Under the pieces are notes generated by a model. It was given only the letters and a program-made list of their open reading frames with translations. It was not told the DNA's origin and ran no database searches. From Coprinopsis marcescibilis (taxonomy: Eukaryota > Basidiomycota > Agaricomycetes > Agaricales > Psathyrellaceae), in NCBI GenBank assembly GCA_004369085.1, contig ML210281.1:20196-84195 (forward strand): a stretch of 64,000 nucleotides of DNA. The letters are read 5' to 3'. The translations under genes were made by a program, and so were the position numbers. Each line of letters starts with the position of its first letter. Within the stretch, counting starts at the first letter, position 1. Shown piece after piece: positions 20,594 through 31,953 of this stretch.

Positions 20594-21330
20594 TGAACAG
20601 CGCGAGTCGAGGTAAAGGGATTAGTTCGATGAGAGGGAAAGAAGCCGGTGGCGGTAAACAGACGAGGGCGACTTTAATCACCCACGGTGCTGCTGATAGT
20701 CCGATCGGGTTGCTTGTTGAAGGAGCCGAAGAAACAACAAGACGTGCATAGACGTGCATCCCTTAAAGTGAGTGGCAGTAGGTGGCAGTCCGTCCATTCA
20801 AAGCCCTCGTCGCTGCAGTCATCCTAACGGGACATCCGATCGGGGCTTGGCAACCGCAGCAAGACGCGTTCGTATCACTAAACAAGACAAATGCAAATGA
20901 GTCTGTTAGTATATACATCCAGTACAGTTAACGTTTAGTACCGCTCTCAGATCTCTGCCGCTCCCGTGCGATACAGAGCATAGATAACGAAAGTATCGTT
21001 TTGACCTTGATTTCTAAAAGACGCATTAATAAACCATGGTAGGGGAGATTAGATCCACATACACACCTTGAAGCAGTCGCTAGAAGGCAATGAAACATGT
21101 CAACAAAATCAATCACCAAAAGCAGGAATGTCGGAGCAATAGGTAAAGAGCCATTTGCGAATTGGAGACGGTGGCCGCCGCTGAGGCGTCTGGGGCGCTG
21201 AAGCTGATTTGCAAACACCTGTGATGAAGCAAGAAATCCTAGCTTCAATTATTCGGCATGATTCAAGTGCCGCAATATCCAGTGCAGAGAGGTGAGATTG
21301 TTTAAATTAGTTCATTAACTAGACGATAAT
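20594..21330. other. Intergenic with a possible tiny spliced gene
   Basis: About 740 bp. On the minus strand between 21235 and 20940 two consecutive, good-looking short GT-AG introns (GTGATT...TTCTAG and GTGTGT...TTTTAG) could link exons reading ...PIRKWLFTYCSDIPAF, ATAS and RNQGQNDTFVIYALY. I found no convincing start exon and recognise no family, so I do not call a CDS. Confidence 0.3.
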
Positions 21331-22225
<895 letters not shown>

Positions 22226-22938
22226 TATCTGAAATATTAACCCTTCAGATACCAGACATAAGAACCTAATGAATACCGACCTCAGTGAAAGACTATGACG
22301 CTGACTCGAGAAGCAGACTTGGCCAGAGTCGCGACAGCAGCGCTCACAAATTTTGGTCACGTGCACGGATACTTCCTCCGAATTTTCAATTCGAATTTTT
22401 TGTTTCGACAGTTCGCGCTTGTCTTTTGACCATTACCATCTGCTCTTCCTCAGGCTCGTCATGACAAAAAGTCCGGGAAGGATGGCTTCTGAATGTATTG
22501 TTCTTTGCCTCAGTTCCTCGGACAGAAGGCCCATCGCGAAGGCAACAAGGCAACACCATCTTCGAAGCAGCCTCCCTCAAGGTTCATCTTCCTCTGAAGC
22601 GCTCAGAGTCTCGACTTTTATTTAAGCTTGAAATTTTAAAATCTTTGATCCCGGTTCGAAATACCAGGATATTTCAGAGGTTTGTCCAAGTCCCTGCCTT
22701 TCTGGATGCCTGCAGTTCCCAGAAAGCCGGTGGACTTGCCTTTTGATACGCAAGCGGGAATCTCTCGCTGCGATCCGCCGAAAATCCGCCTCGTTTTCTT
22801 CAAAGATTCAAAGGACACAACATTGGAGGCACGTGAGAAGGCGGTCATACTTCTCAGTCTCACTCTCATTTCGAAGCCACATCCCTGTTATTTGCTCGGA
22901 TATGCCTTGGACTCATCGTCGTATTCCTGTCCCCAATC
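22226..22938. other. Divergent intergenic region between yah1 and a thioesterase gene
   Basis: About 710 bp between two divergent start codons. It contains a CACGTG E-box near 22360 and pyrimidine-rich tracts. I see no supported gene in it. Confidence 0.5.
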
Positions 22939-23816
22939 ATGTCTTCCAGACCCCACTCTTTGTCTCCCAGCCTACCCTCCGAGGCTTTGTCTACCCTCCC
23001 AGAGTCGGCTGACAACACTCACCCCAAATTGACGCTCGCCTCCAAGGCCGTCTGGGTCGACCCCGCTGCACTCCCAAACTGTGGCGATACCTCTTCCATC
23101 GCCGGAAACGCACCAGACTATGTAAAGCAACTCATCTACAACACATATATAGGATACGGCGTGGGCGACGAAGACTGCTTTGGCTACAAGGTTGGGCGAT
23201 CAGTAAAGTTCGTCGAGGTGAGCGTTAGGCGGAAACACGATCGACACAGTCGTCTAGAGGCAACAACCATCGCCGAGCTCGAGGTCACCAAGCGTCAGTG
23301 CATTTCGTTCCTGCAACGTTTTAGAAGCTAATTCATTATTCCATAGACATGCTCAATGGGGCTGGCATGCTACATGGTGGTTGCCTAGCCTACATCGTCG
23401 ACAAGTGCGTCCTGGCTTCACTCCCGGATTCCATGGCTAACAAACCGCTCTCTACAGTTGCTGTAGCACGCCCTTGGTGGTCCTAGGTCTCGTCCAGAAA
23501 ATCAACGGCGTGGGCGTCACACAATCTATGAACGTCCTTTTCCATTCTCCAGCTCCACCGTACGTATATCTATTGACGTTCACCTGCCACCTCGACGATT
23601 AACCTACGATCAGCGGCACTGTTCTAAAAATTGTCAGTACATCTGTCTCGTTGGGCGGTAGAGTCATGTCATCCAGGTGTGAAGTGCGTCATTCAAACTC
23701 GATTCACCTTTCTGGACACCCACTCATCAAACCTGCAGGTCATCGATAAGGAATCAGGAAGAATCATAGCCTCCGCTTTCTTGAACAAGATGCAGCCAGG
23801 ATTGGCAAAGCTGTAG
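22939..23816 (+). CDS. Hotdog-fold acyl-CoA thioesterase (ACOT13/PaaI-like)
   Basis: Five exons with introns 23298-23346, 23405-23457, 23560-23613 and 23684-23738. The core reads VTKRHMLNGAGMLHGGCLAY, IVDNCCSTPLVVLG, VTQSMNVLFHSPAPPGTVLK, then RVMSSRCEVIDKESGRIIAS. The HGGC turn and the following D are the hallmark of the PaaI/ACOT13 hotdog group, which hydrolyses acyl-CoA or aryl-CoA thioesters. A GTGAGC donor exists after KFVE, but skipping it keeps the family-like strand before the HGG loop, so I left that stretch as coding. It ends in an ordinary KMQPGLAKL with no clear peroxisomal signal. Confidence 0.82.
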
Positions 23817-24013
23817 GAAAGGCTACAGATACCCTAGGCATCGTTTCCAGAGTTAATTATATCTACAAGGAATATCGTCTACATCTTGCCAGAAACTGTC
23901 AAACCTCAATCAGATACCGAGAGCGCTTCTTTGATGCTGTGTGGCGAAAGTGGCGATCTCCTAGGCGTGCATCTACAGGTGGGAGTCGCGAGTCTTCCCC
24001 GCAGCTACCCGCA

Positions 24014-24443
24014 TTAGATGAGGTCTTTAGAGGGGTTCTTGGGATCGAGCGGGACAGCGGTCACTTCCGAATGCCGGAAGGTCCTGACCCTAGTACGGAT
24101 GATTCGCAATCGCGATTTGCAGTTGGGATCCGGACAGGCGATCTCTGCGTCCGTCGACATCCAGTCGTCATCGGCTGTGAAGCGCTGTTTCGCTGCGAGG
24201 AGGGGTAGCACAGCACCTGGGCAGTGGTCAGGGTACACAGTGATCCAACGATCATTCTTCCATACCAAGGGAATAGATCGAAAATCCTTGGCCAGGTGGG
24301 AGATGCAGCATTTCTCCCTCCAGTGTGAAGTGATCTCCTTCTTTTGCTCCACAAAGAATTCGCTCGCCGGGTGGACATACGATTTCTACGCGCAAATCAT
24401 ATAGTCCGAAGGAATCTGACGGCTTATCAGATGACGAAGACAT
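24014..24443 (-). CDS. TIGR04076-like small conserved protein
   Basis: Two exons (24443-24266 and 24216-24014, 49-nt intron) give 126 aa. The protein reads YDLRVEIVCPPGERILCGAK, GDHFTLEGEMLHLPPGQGFS, VLPLLAAKQRF, WMSTDAEIACPDPNC and an arginine-rich end. I recall this pattern as the TIGR04076 family of about 100-120 aa found in bacteria, archaea and fungi, whose function is unknown. Conserved cysteines (IVCP, ILCG, ACPDPNC) could bind metal. The intron sits exactly between IYSLG and AVLPLL and restores the frame. Confidence 0.8.
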
Positions 24444-24912
24444 CGTGGGCAGCGATAAGAGAGGTGTGTGCAAGTCTGCAAAGCCCCCGACTTTATGTGC
24501 GAATCACTGAAGGCGTGGAAGAAACGTCTAGTCTCATGACCCTTCGGACTCGGACTTCGAATCATATTGTTGGGATAGAGCCTCCGAGTCCCAATACTAT
24601 CGTAAGAGTGGTAGCCATAGCTCTTTGGGTGTTCATTTCACTGCAGCTATTGCGCTCTTATAGCGCGCCAATTGAGAGACATTTTCAAGTTCGGGGCACC
24701 CCTTGTCTCTGGGCTCGGTTTCTGCACACACGGCACAATTAGCTAGTATACAGATGCATCTATAGATTCAGCGGCCTTAATCTCGTTTGACAAGCGCCAA
24801 CGACACCAAATGAACTATTCGACTTGCGTAAAACTATTCCTAGAATTAGTTGAATATCCAAGATAACTTAGTCCCAGTAAAACGACTGGTTCTCTGGGAC
24901 AGCCTCGAAATT
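24444..24912. other. Intergenic, no gene seen
   Basis: About 470 bp between the TIGR04076-like gene and the stop of the first NYN gene. Open frames here are short and lack conserved features. Confidence 0.5.
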
Positions 24913-26831
24913 TCACTCTTTCATTATGCTCGTTGCCCACACAGTAGCTATTTGCTGTCGAACCTCCGGACTAGAGGATTGTCGAATTTCTGACAGAATT
25001 ATGTCGAAGGACTTGTCGGATAGAGACACGAAAGGATTCTCACTGCTTGTCCCTTCCACAGTGAATAAGAGCACCCCTGCTTCCACCCCACCTTTAATGT
25101 ACCTTCCAGGACCTCCATATCCAGCGGCCAAAGCCATATCAGTTCCACCCTCGGCATTTCTGAGGCTCCTACGAATTGTCTTATACTTCAAACGCCTCAT
25201 CGAGTTTCCGCTGCTTTGAGTCATACTTCCGATGTGTCGGATTAAGGGTAAGTAAACCCCGAAGTGTCGAGTGGAAGAAGGGTTGTTGACCTCGACGGGA
25301 GAAGCCTCAGATTCAGTGGAGGATGGCGTACCAGACTGGATATGCTTGGTCTTCTTTTCGGAGGTAAACACCTCTTGGCTGTCGTCATGATTTTCTTGGG
25401 CTTCAGGAAGCCTCTCAGCGAGACCTTGATTTGTGTTAGGTGCGAACAGGCTTGAGGGAGAAAGGGTCAAAGTGCTCACATGAGATGGCGTGCTGCTCCG
25501 CGTTGAACAAGTCGTACAGAAAATCGTCGGTAAGGTAGAAAGTGTCAAACATTTCATCGTAATCGATATTCTCAATGGCAGGCGCGATGCTGGGATTTGA
25601 TTCGTGATTGACCCCAATAGGCGAGGCTGCCTTTGGCGAAGATGAAACGTCGGGGGTTGAGAATATGGTCTTGTCATTGAGCACTGGGGCCGACATCCTC
25701 TCCCTCTCATCATCCATCTCGTTTCTCTCTAGGCTGCTCGCCTCTTCATGGACGCTATCAATCAACATATTTTTTTCTTCGTTGTCACCTCGCATGTCCC
25801 CATTTTCCTCCTGGTCATCTTGTCCTGGTGAACCGTCTGACTTCCCTACTGTGAAGGCGCTGTCGCCGTCTATGCCATTATTGGCCATTTCATCGACTTC
25901 CGGCAGGATTGTCCCTTCGGTGGAAGCGCTTCCCTCGCGAAACCTTTTGCTACGGTCTCTACTCATGATTTCTCCATCACTGGGGCTCGAGTGGTAGTTC
26001 CCAGCAACTCCAACATCGTCTTCATCGTCCGTATCGTCTTCTGACATATCGTAGGCTGTAGTGCCTTCACCGGGCTCTGGCTCTGATTCCGAGTCAGAGG
26101 TCAAGTCACTATCACTTCCGTCGTCGCTGGAATTGTCACTGGTGGCGTCGGTCTCGGACTCTGATTCGGAGGCTGAGATACTGCCAGATAAGCCCTTGGT
26201 CATCCGCTGAATTTTTATCCATTTTATCTGCTGACAGCCTTCAACGCGAAGGCCGCCCTCTTTCCTTTGGCCATGGTAGATGATAACGATCTTGTGTCCC
26301 TGCTTTCTGAGTTTCGAAATCGTTGGCTTGAAATCAGCATCACTGGAGACAACAACGAATGTTTTTCTTCCTGGAGTCGAGCTATGATTCCTGGAAAAGG
26401 CAAGCATGTCCTCTGGGAGAATTAGGCATCATGAGCAACGGATCACCTCAATGGATCCTAAGAGTCCCCACCAATCATTCTTTGATCTGCAACGTTCTTC
26501 TTCCCATGGTGGGGAGTGTCGACCGTCGTAACTGAAGCCTGTTGTAGTCCCCGGCAAGCACGGCCTAATTTATCGACTTGAAAATAGGCGCTGAAATTGG
26601 CGAGGTAGCCATGACGTTTCCCTACACAACCTATTGCCGATGCGTACTTGTACGACTGGTTGGATCTTGAGCCAAGGTTCTCTAATAGAGCTCTGTTCAA
26701 ATGCATTCTTGCTGTAGTCTGTCTTTCGACGTACCAAAGTCCCAGAACACGCCAACTGGCCCTTTCACCACGGCTCGTCGTTTATGTTTACGCTTCTGGT
26801 TGTGACGATTGTCACGCTTGCGGACAGCCAT
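24913..26831 (-). CDS. NYN-domain (PIN-like nuclease) protein, paralog A
   Basis: Four exons. The NYN domain spans residues about 22-165: GPVGVFWDFENLG with the first catalytic Asp, YKYASAIGCVGKRHGYLANF, NVADQRMIEDMLAF with the second Asp, and VVVSSDADFKPTISKLRKQG with the last Asp pair. This is the limkain-b1 type fold, expected to cut or bind RNA with Mg2+. A basic N-terminus (KRDNRHNQKRKHKRR) suggests nuclear or nucleolar targeting. A linker of about 250 residues is very acidic (SESESETDAT, DDTDDEDD). The last exon carries a C-terminal domain shared with the neighbour: YLPLIRHIGSM, RYIKGGVEAGVL and a final EVRQQIATVWATS. Both NYN introns sit at the same places as in the paralog. Confidence 0.82.
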
Positions 26832-27237
26832 TATGGAGGTCCGAGAAAGCTCTGGGCCCTTTCAGACAAAGTAAACACTACTGAAGCAATGGTCGTCCGA
26901 ATCGATGCTCAGCGCTCAGCGCTCAAGAGTTGACGGGGTGTAGCAACTCGAGTCACATGTGCAGTGCACATTATCGAAACCTACACAACAGAGTCCGAGA
27001 AACGAGGGTTCAGTGTCACGATAATCTATCAATGATATCTAATGCGTCCACAAAGTCAACACGGACGCCAATGAGGTCTCCGTCAACCTACATATTTACG
27101 GTGTGCACCATTCCAAGAAAATGGCAACGTCACTTCGGGCTATACTACAGCTAAAGAGTTAAGAATGCGTACCGCTGCAAGCAGACTGACTCGGAACCAG
27201 ATTTGGCGGCAAAGTTCAAGCAGCGCCACTGTTCTTC
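26832..27237. other. Intergenic between NYN paralogs
   Basis: About 400 bp of 5' flank of paralog A and 3' flank of paralog B; no gene seen. Confidence 0.5.
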
Positions 27238-28718
27238 TCATAGACTTGTCGCCCACAAAGCGGTTATTTGCTGTCGAACCCCATGAACTCTCGTGTGGCG
27301 AAGCTCTGAAAAGATGGCGTCGAAAGCTGCGTCGGACAGATGAACAGGCGAGCTGTTGCTATCCAAATCGGTTTGCGAAGGCGAGAGGATTCCGGCCTCG
27401 ATGGCTCCTTTGACATATTGTCCAGAACACCCGTAGCCTGCAATCAAAGCCATTTCTTTTCCACCTTCAACATTTTGTAGGTTATTGCGGATTGAATCCA
27501 AAGTCAAAACCACCGACGGGTCGCCACTGTGAATCATGCGCCCAATATGCCGGACCAGTGGTAAGTAAGCACCTAGGTGCTCACTGGCGGTGGGAAGTCC
27601 GAAGGTGTTCCGAGGCTCGCCATGCAAGATGGATCTGATCTTCTTTGGCACAGACATAGAAATGCTGCTGTCGTCACTGTCACAAGCCCTCTTTAACCCA
27701 ATGTGCGATTGAGAGCCTGGTTCATCGTCAGATACAACCTTAGAGATAAATTTGCTCAGCACACTTACCAGACACGACCGGTTGCTTCATTTGTTCCACC
27801 GACTGGAGATACTCTTTGTCAAGGTACTGAGACTCAAGCTGTGTACAGCCAACTGGTATACTTTCTTTACCTTCGTCCTCGTCTTCATCCTCATCTCCGT
27901 CTTCACCTTCACCTTCACCTTCATCTTCGTTTTCATCTTCATCTTCGTCTTCGTCTTCGTGGGCCTCTTGGCTCATCCCATCCAATTTCTCGTCCTCTTC
28001 ATCCCCACTCTCAATGTTGCTGCTGAGCTCGTGGGTATCCTGGTCATCGGCGACAGTGCCATCAGAGGCCATGAGGTCGGAGGTGCTGTTTTCGGCCAGC
28101 TGCCTAATTGTCGGCCATGTTATCTCTGGGCAGCCTTCGACAGTTAGACCCTTGCTGTTGCCACCGTGATTGATGATAACAATGTTATGCCCTGCGGCTC
28201 TGAGGTCCAGCAGGGTGGCCTTGAAGTCATTGTCGCCGGACACGACCACAACCGTCGTCCCTGGATCTGAGCGGTACTGGACAGAAAACTTGAGTATGTC
28301 ATCTGAAAGAGAACGTTCAACAGACCAGAACGGGATAATTCTTGGGTAGCCTTACCAATCATCCTCTTGTCGGCAACGTTCTTCTCTCCATTGTGAGGAG
28401 TGCATACTGGTTGGACGTTGGCCTCTCGGAGACTTCGGTTCAGCTTCTTTCTCGACTTAGTGAAGCATTCTGAGTAGGCTCTAAATTGAACGAGACGCCC
28501 ATGTCTTTCGCCAACGCAGCTTATAGCGGAGGCATATTTGTACACCAGGTCACCTTTGGAGCGTTGAACACCAAGGTTCTCTGTGTTGACAATGTCCGTT
28601 AGCGCTTTCGAGAATTTGTTTAGCGCTGCGTTAACTCACCGAAATCCCAAAACACACCGACGGGCCCTACAGGCTTCCGAGTCACACTACCGCGAGGTTG
28701 TTTACGAGAGATACTCAT
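27238..28718 (-). CDS. NYN-domain (PIN-like nuclease) protein, paralog B
   Basis: Same exon order as the neighbour. MSISRKQPRGSVTRKPVG leads into GPVGVFWDFENLGVQRSKG, YKYASAISCVGERHGRLVQF, NVADKRMIDDILKF, and VVVSGDNDFKATLLDLRAAG, so all NYN acidic residues are kept. The linker differs completely from paralog A and contains an almost pure Asp/Glu/Gly run near residues 230-260. The final intron must end at the CCAG acceptor, giving ...PVVSGSQSHIGLKRACDSD; the nearer TAAG acceptor leads to a stop. The C-terminal domain again reads YLPLVRHIGRM, EMALIAGYGCSGQYVKGAIE and GVRQQITALWATS. The two genes are head-to-tail and are evidently a tandem duplication of some age. Confidence 0.82.
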
Positions 28719-29857
28719 TGTTAGAATTGCGAAGTGGGAAGTAACTGGAGCCTGAAGGAGCGACACGATAGCGAATGGAAACTGGCGAAGTAATAGTGGC
28801 CGGGTGATGTGACCAATCCAGACCAACTTTCGCAGAAGCCGATCGACCGCTGAACGCTGCTGGCCTCGAGGCATGATGAGTGAGTGGGGCCTACAAGGGC
28901 TTACTCTCAAGTCTTTGACTCTTCCCATTGAACAACCCGACTGGACAATGGAAATACAGCCATAGCATTACTATCAGTTATGCACTGTCGAGGTTGGCAA
29001 TTAAAGTCCCAAGGCCAATGCGAAAGGATGTCAATCGAACAGACCCTGGCTGTATTTTGCAGACACAGCTGCCACACCGTCGGCCATAGGCAGCTGAATT
29101 TGTTTAAGCGAACATTCAGTGGCGTAGCAACTACATAGGAATCCTGATGTTCACGCCATCCCAACATCATTACTGATCGGCGCTAAAGTTCAAACCCCGA
29201 ACTCTTCCATTGTCCCAAACCCAAAAACTGGCACTGCGAAAGGAGATGGCTATGCGCAACGAAGGGCAAGATGAGCTCGGGCTAGATTCATGAAAGTAAG
29301 GGATTCTATGAAGCGCAGCAATATACTCGGTAGGGTGCAAGAAAACGTCTACGGACATATTGCACACGCCCTCGAACAACCGGGATATATTTTAAACTGT
29401 TGGTCAAATATCCCCGTAGACGAAAGGCTGCCGTGAGCGCTGAGGTTTCGCGACTCGCGACGCTACAGACTTACTTTTGTTCCTGGACTAGGCGTCCATT
29501 TGAAAAAGTCTGATAGGTAAGAACCACTGTCAAATGCTTTCCCGAAGGTCGACTTTCCCCGAGGCATTGCTGATGTTTAAAACTGTTGCGAGACTGTAGA
29601 TTTGACAGATTTTCCGTTACAAAGGCGTGAACCAGGACCGAACCCTGACGTGTAAATTGAAATGAAAACCACCCCAGGATACATTCACCGTTTCCGTCCG
29701 ATCCAGCTGTCTAACTCAAGTTGGACATGGATGGCATCGATTCAATTTGAGCGAATTCTTTTAGCTTTTTACAGGCCTTCCAAATATCTGAATTCATGTC
29801 GTTGTCGAGAACAAGTCACCAGTGGATGAATATTATGCACCAAGATATACAGGGTGA
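28719..29857. other. Gene-free interval
   Basis: About 1.1 kb. Several open frames of 60-90 codons occur on the minus strand but none has conserved features, plausible splice partners or a good start context. Confidence 0.5.
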
Positions 29858-30591
29858 TTAGTAAACGTAGCCCAAGAGCTTGCCTCCAATGTTCTTGCGA
29901 CGAGCTTCCTCGTGGTCTAAGATACCAGAGGAGGTGGTCTATGTATTTCATCAGTAAACATGGAAAGATGGCAACAAAAGAACAACATACAAGGATGATG
30001 ATTCCGAAACCACGGGCAGGGAGGAGCAAGTTGACCCATGACTCAATCTGGGGAACCTGAACGTTGAAACGGGGAGAGATGACACCGGTCTTGTTGAGAC
30101 GGCCGTTCAACTGAACGACGATCTTTCCGGCACGATGGTCGTCGATGATTTCAAATTCACCGATGTATCCTGTGGAGCCAAGTCAGTTTCGTTTTCCGAA
30201 GAGCGAATTGATCGGGGCAAGATGTGTTGTCTGGTCAGTGAACTCGAGATCTTTGGTTATAAAGACACAAGTTGTATGGTATTTGAAGACGTTTATGTTT
30301 CGAAGCATTAAAACGAGGACCGCGTTGGATGTTTGCGCGGCCGCCGTAGTTATAACTTCGAGGGAGGAACGATTGTCGAATTATTAATGGAGGAAACTCA
30401 CCATGGCGTTGCATGACGCTCAAGAACTTGACGACGACTTTTGATGAAGGTCGGATGAGGACCTGGCGCTTGCCTCGCCTCTCGGCGTTGACAATGTTGT
30501 TGAGGCAGTCATTCTACATCAGCTCAGGTCAACACTGCCGCACCCGAATAAAAGGGGCTATGAGACTCACGAGAACAGAAATTCGGACCAT
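29858..30591 (-). CDS. rps22: 40S ribosomal protein uS8 (S15a/Rps22)
   Basis: Four exons give 130 aa: [100 protein letters not shown] and GKLLGYVY. This is uS8 at its full usual length; it binds the central domain of 18S rRNA in the small subunit. Introns follow codon 7, interrupt MQRHG (232 nt, much longer than others here) and precede TTSSG. Divergent from rps17 across 414 bp. Confidence 0.97.
30170..30401 (-). other. Unusually long intron of rps22
   Basis: This 232-nt GT-AG intron is about four times the local norm. No C/D box pair (TGATGA plus CTGA) could be found in it; two CTGA strings and ACA triplets occur near its 3' end. Confidence 0.75.
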
Positions 30592-31005
30592 TTTGAGTCG
30601 TTTTTTGAAGACGAAGGTTGGGTCTAGCCGAGGAAGAGAATGTGAGCGAGTTGAATTAACCCAGTCTGAGTGTCGTGCTACGGAAAGCGCGAGTCAAACG
30701 GGCTGTTGGACAACGTTGGCATGATGAGTGACTGATGTCGCTGCCGAAGAGACACTGCAGACTGCTGTATAGGTCGAAATAATTACCTTGAGGATGGTCC
30801 TGGACGACGGCGACGACAACGACGAGGGGCTTAACGAACGCGGGTCCTTGCAACACAACCGAAATAACTAACCTTAGGTAAGCAATTGTGGCTGCCCTGA
30901 GCTGTACAGATCCACCCAGCCACATCGGCAATTGCCGAGTGGTCCACGGATTCCTAAGGTGTTTGCCAACGTACCGTCCAGCGTCCAAGCCGCAAATTCT
31001 TCATC
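30592..31005. promoter_or_regulatory. Shared divergent promoter of rps22 and rps17
   Basis: 414 bp separate two divergent ribosomal protein start codons. No coding signal is seen. Co-regulation of uS8 and eS17 from this interval is likely by arrangement, though I did not identify a specific factor site. Confidence 0.6.
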
Positions 31006-31662
31006 ATGGTGTGTTCTGCTGATCGAGGGCCATATGTGCTCGTTAACAAGCGATGTCCTAGGGCCGTGTCCGCACAAAAACTGTCAAGAGGGCTTCTCGT
31101 GTCCTGATCGAGAAATAGTGAGTCCAAAAGACGGTCAGACCTGGCAGAGGATGAAACTGACCCAAGAGTTAGCTATCCCCGCCTCACCCTCGACTTCCAC
31201 ACCAACAAGCGCATCGTCGATGAAGTCGTGCGTTAACTTGGCCGCGTTTCCGACGGACGTATGCTGATCTACGACTTTTGTCAGGCTGTTGTTCCCTCGA
31301 AGCGTCTGCGCAACAAGATTTCCGGCTTCACGACCCATTTGATGAAGCGTATCCAAAAGGGACCCGTCCGTGGCATTTCTTTCAAGCTCCAAGAAGAAGA
31401 GCGTGAACGCAAGGACAACTACGTTCCCGAAGTGTCTGCTTTGGACACATCTGCTAGTGGTCTCGAGGTTGATCCTGATACCAAGGTGCGTGAAGCAGTA
31501 TTGTTATGCTGGATAGTATCCTAAAGCTGTTGGCTTGCATAGGCTCTCCTCGATTCTCTCAACTTTGACGGCATCTCAGTCAACGTTGTTGTTCCTGTAA
31601 CTGCAGTGCCAGAGCGGGGCGGACGACGAGACCGAAGGAATGTGCCAGGCGCAGGTCGTTAG
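31006..31662 (+). CDS. rps17: 40S ribosomal protein eS17 (Rps17)
   Basis: The first exon is just the ATG; after a 53-nt intron the protein reads [80 protein letters not shown] and [11 protein letters not shown], ending RNVPGAGR. This is eS17 at full length (about 142 aa), a small-subunit protein found in eukaryotes and archaea. Five exons. Splitting the start codon from the body is a common layout for fungal ribosomal protein genes and allows intron-dependent control. Confidence 0.97.
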
Positions 31663-31953
31663 GAGACTAAATTACTTGTACCACTGTCGGTGTGCCCATG
31701 CCCATGATTTGCCATGTCCTACATACTCTTTTTTCTATGCATCCTGTTCGTATGAGATCATGTGTGCCGATGATGTGCCGAATGTTTGGTAATGTCAATA
31801 AGAACAAATAGGGGACTGGGTTGCACGGATTTTCAGAGTCGAGCTCGCTGTCTGTCGCTGTGCACGACCACTGTTGCTCATCGTCCACAACCACCGTCGC
31901 TCGTCGTCCACAACAGTCTGCTCGCAGTCTTGAACGACCCAGTAGGAGTGCCA

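Noticed and set aside
22640..22670. B-box-like GGTTCGAAATACC
   Set aside because: Upstream 60 bases lack an A box and cannot fold as a cloverleaf.
29170..29379. Minus-strand frame of about 70 codons
   Set aside because: No conserved motif, no splice partners and ordinary composition.
29610..29680. tRNA-like T-stem string (CAGGGTTCGGTCCTGG on the minus strand)
   Set aside because: No A box, acceptor stem or anticodon arm can be built around it.
30170..30401. C/D-box snoRNA in the rps22 intron
   Set aside because: CTGA strings exist but no TGATGA-type C box pairs with them; left only as an H/ACA possibility.
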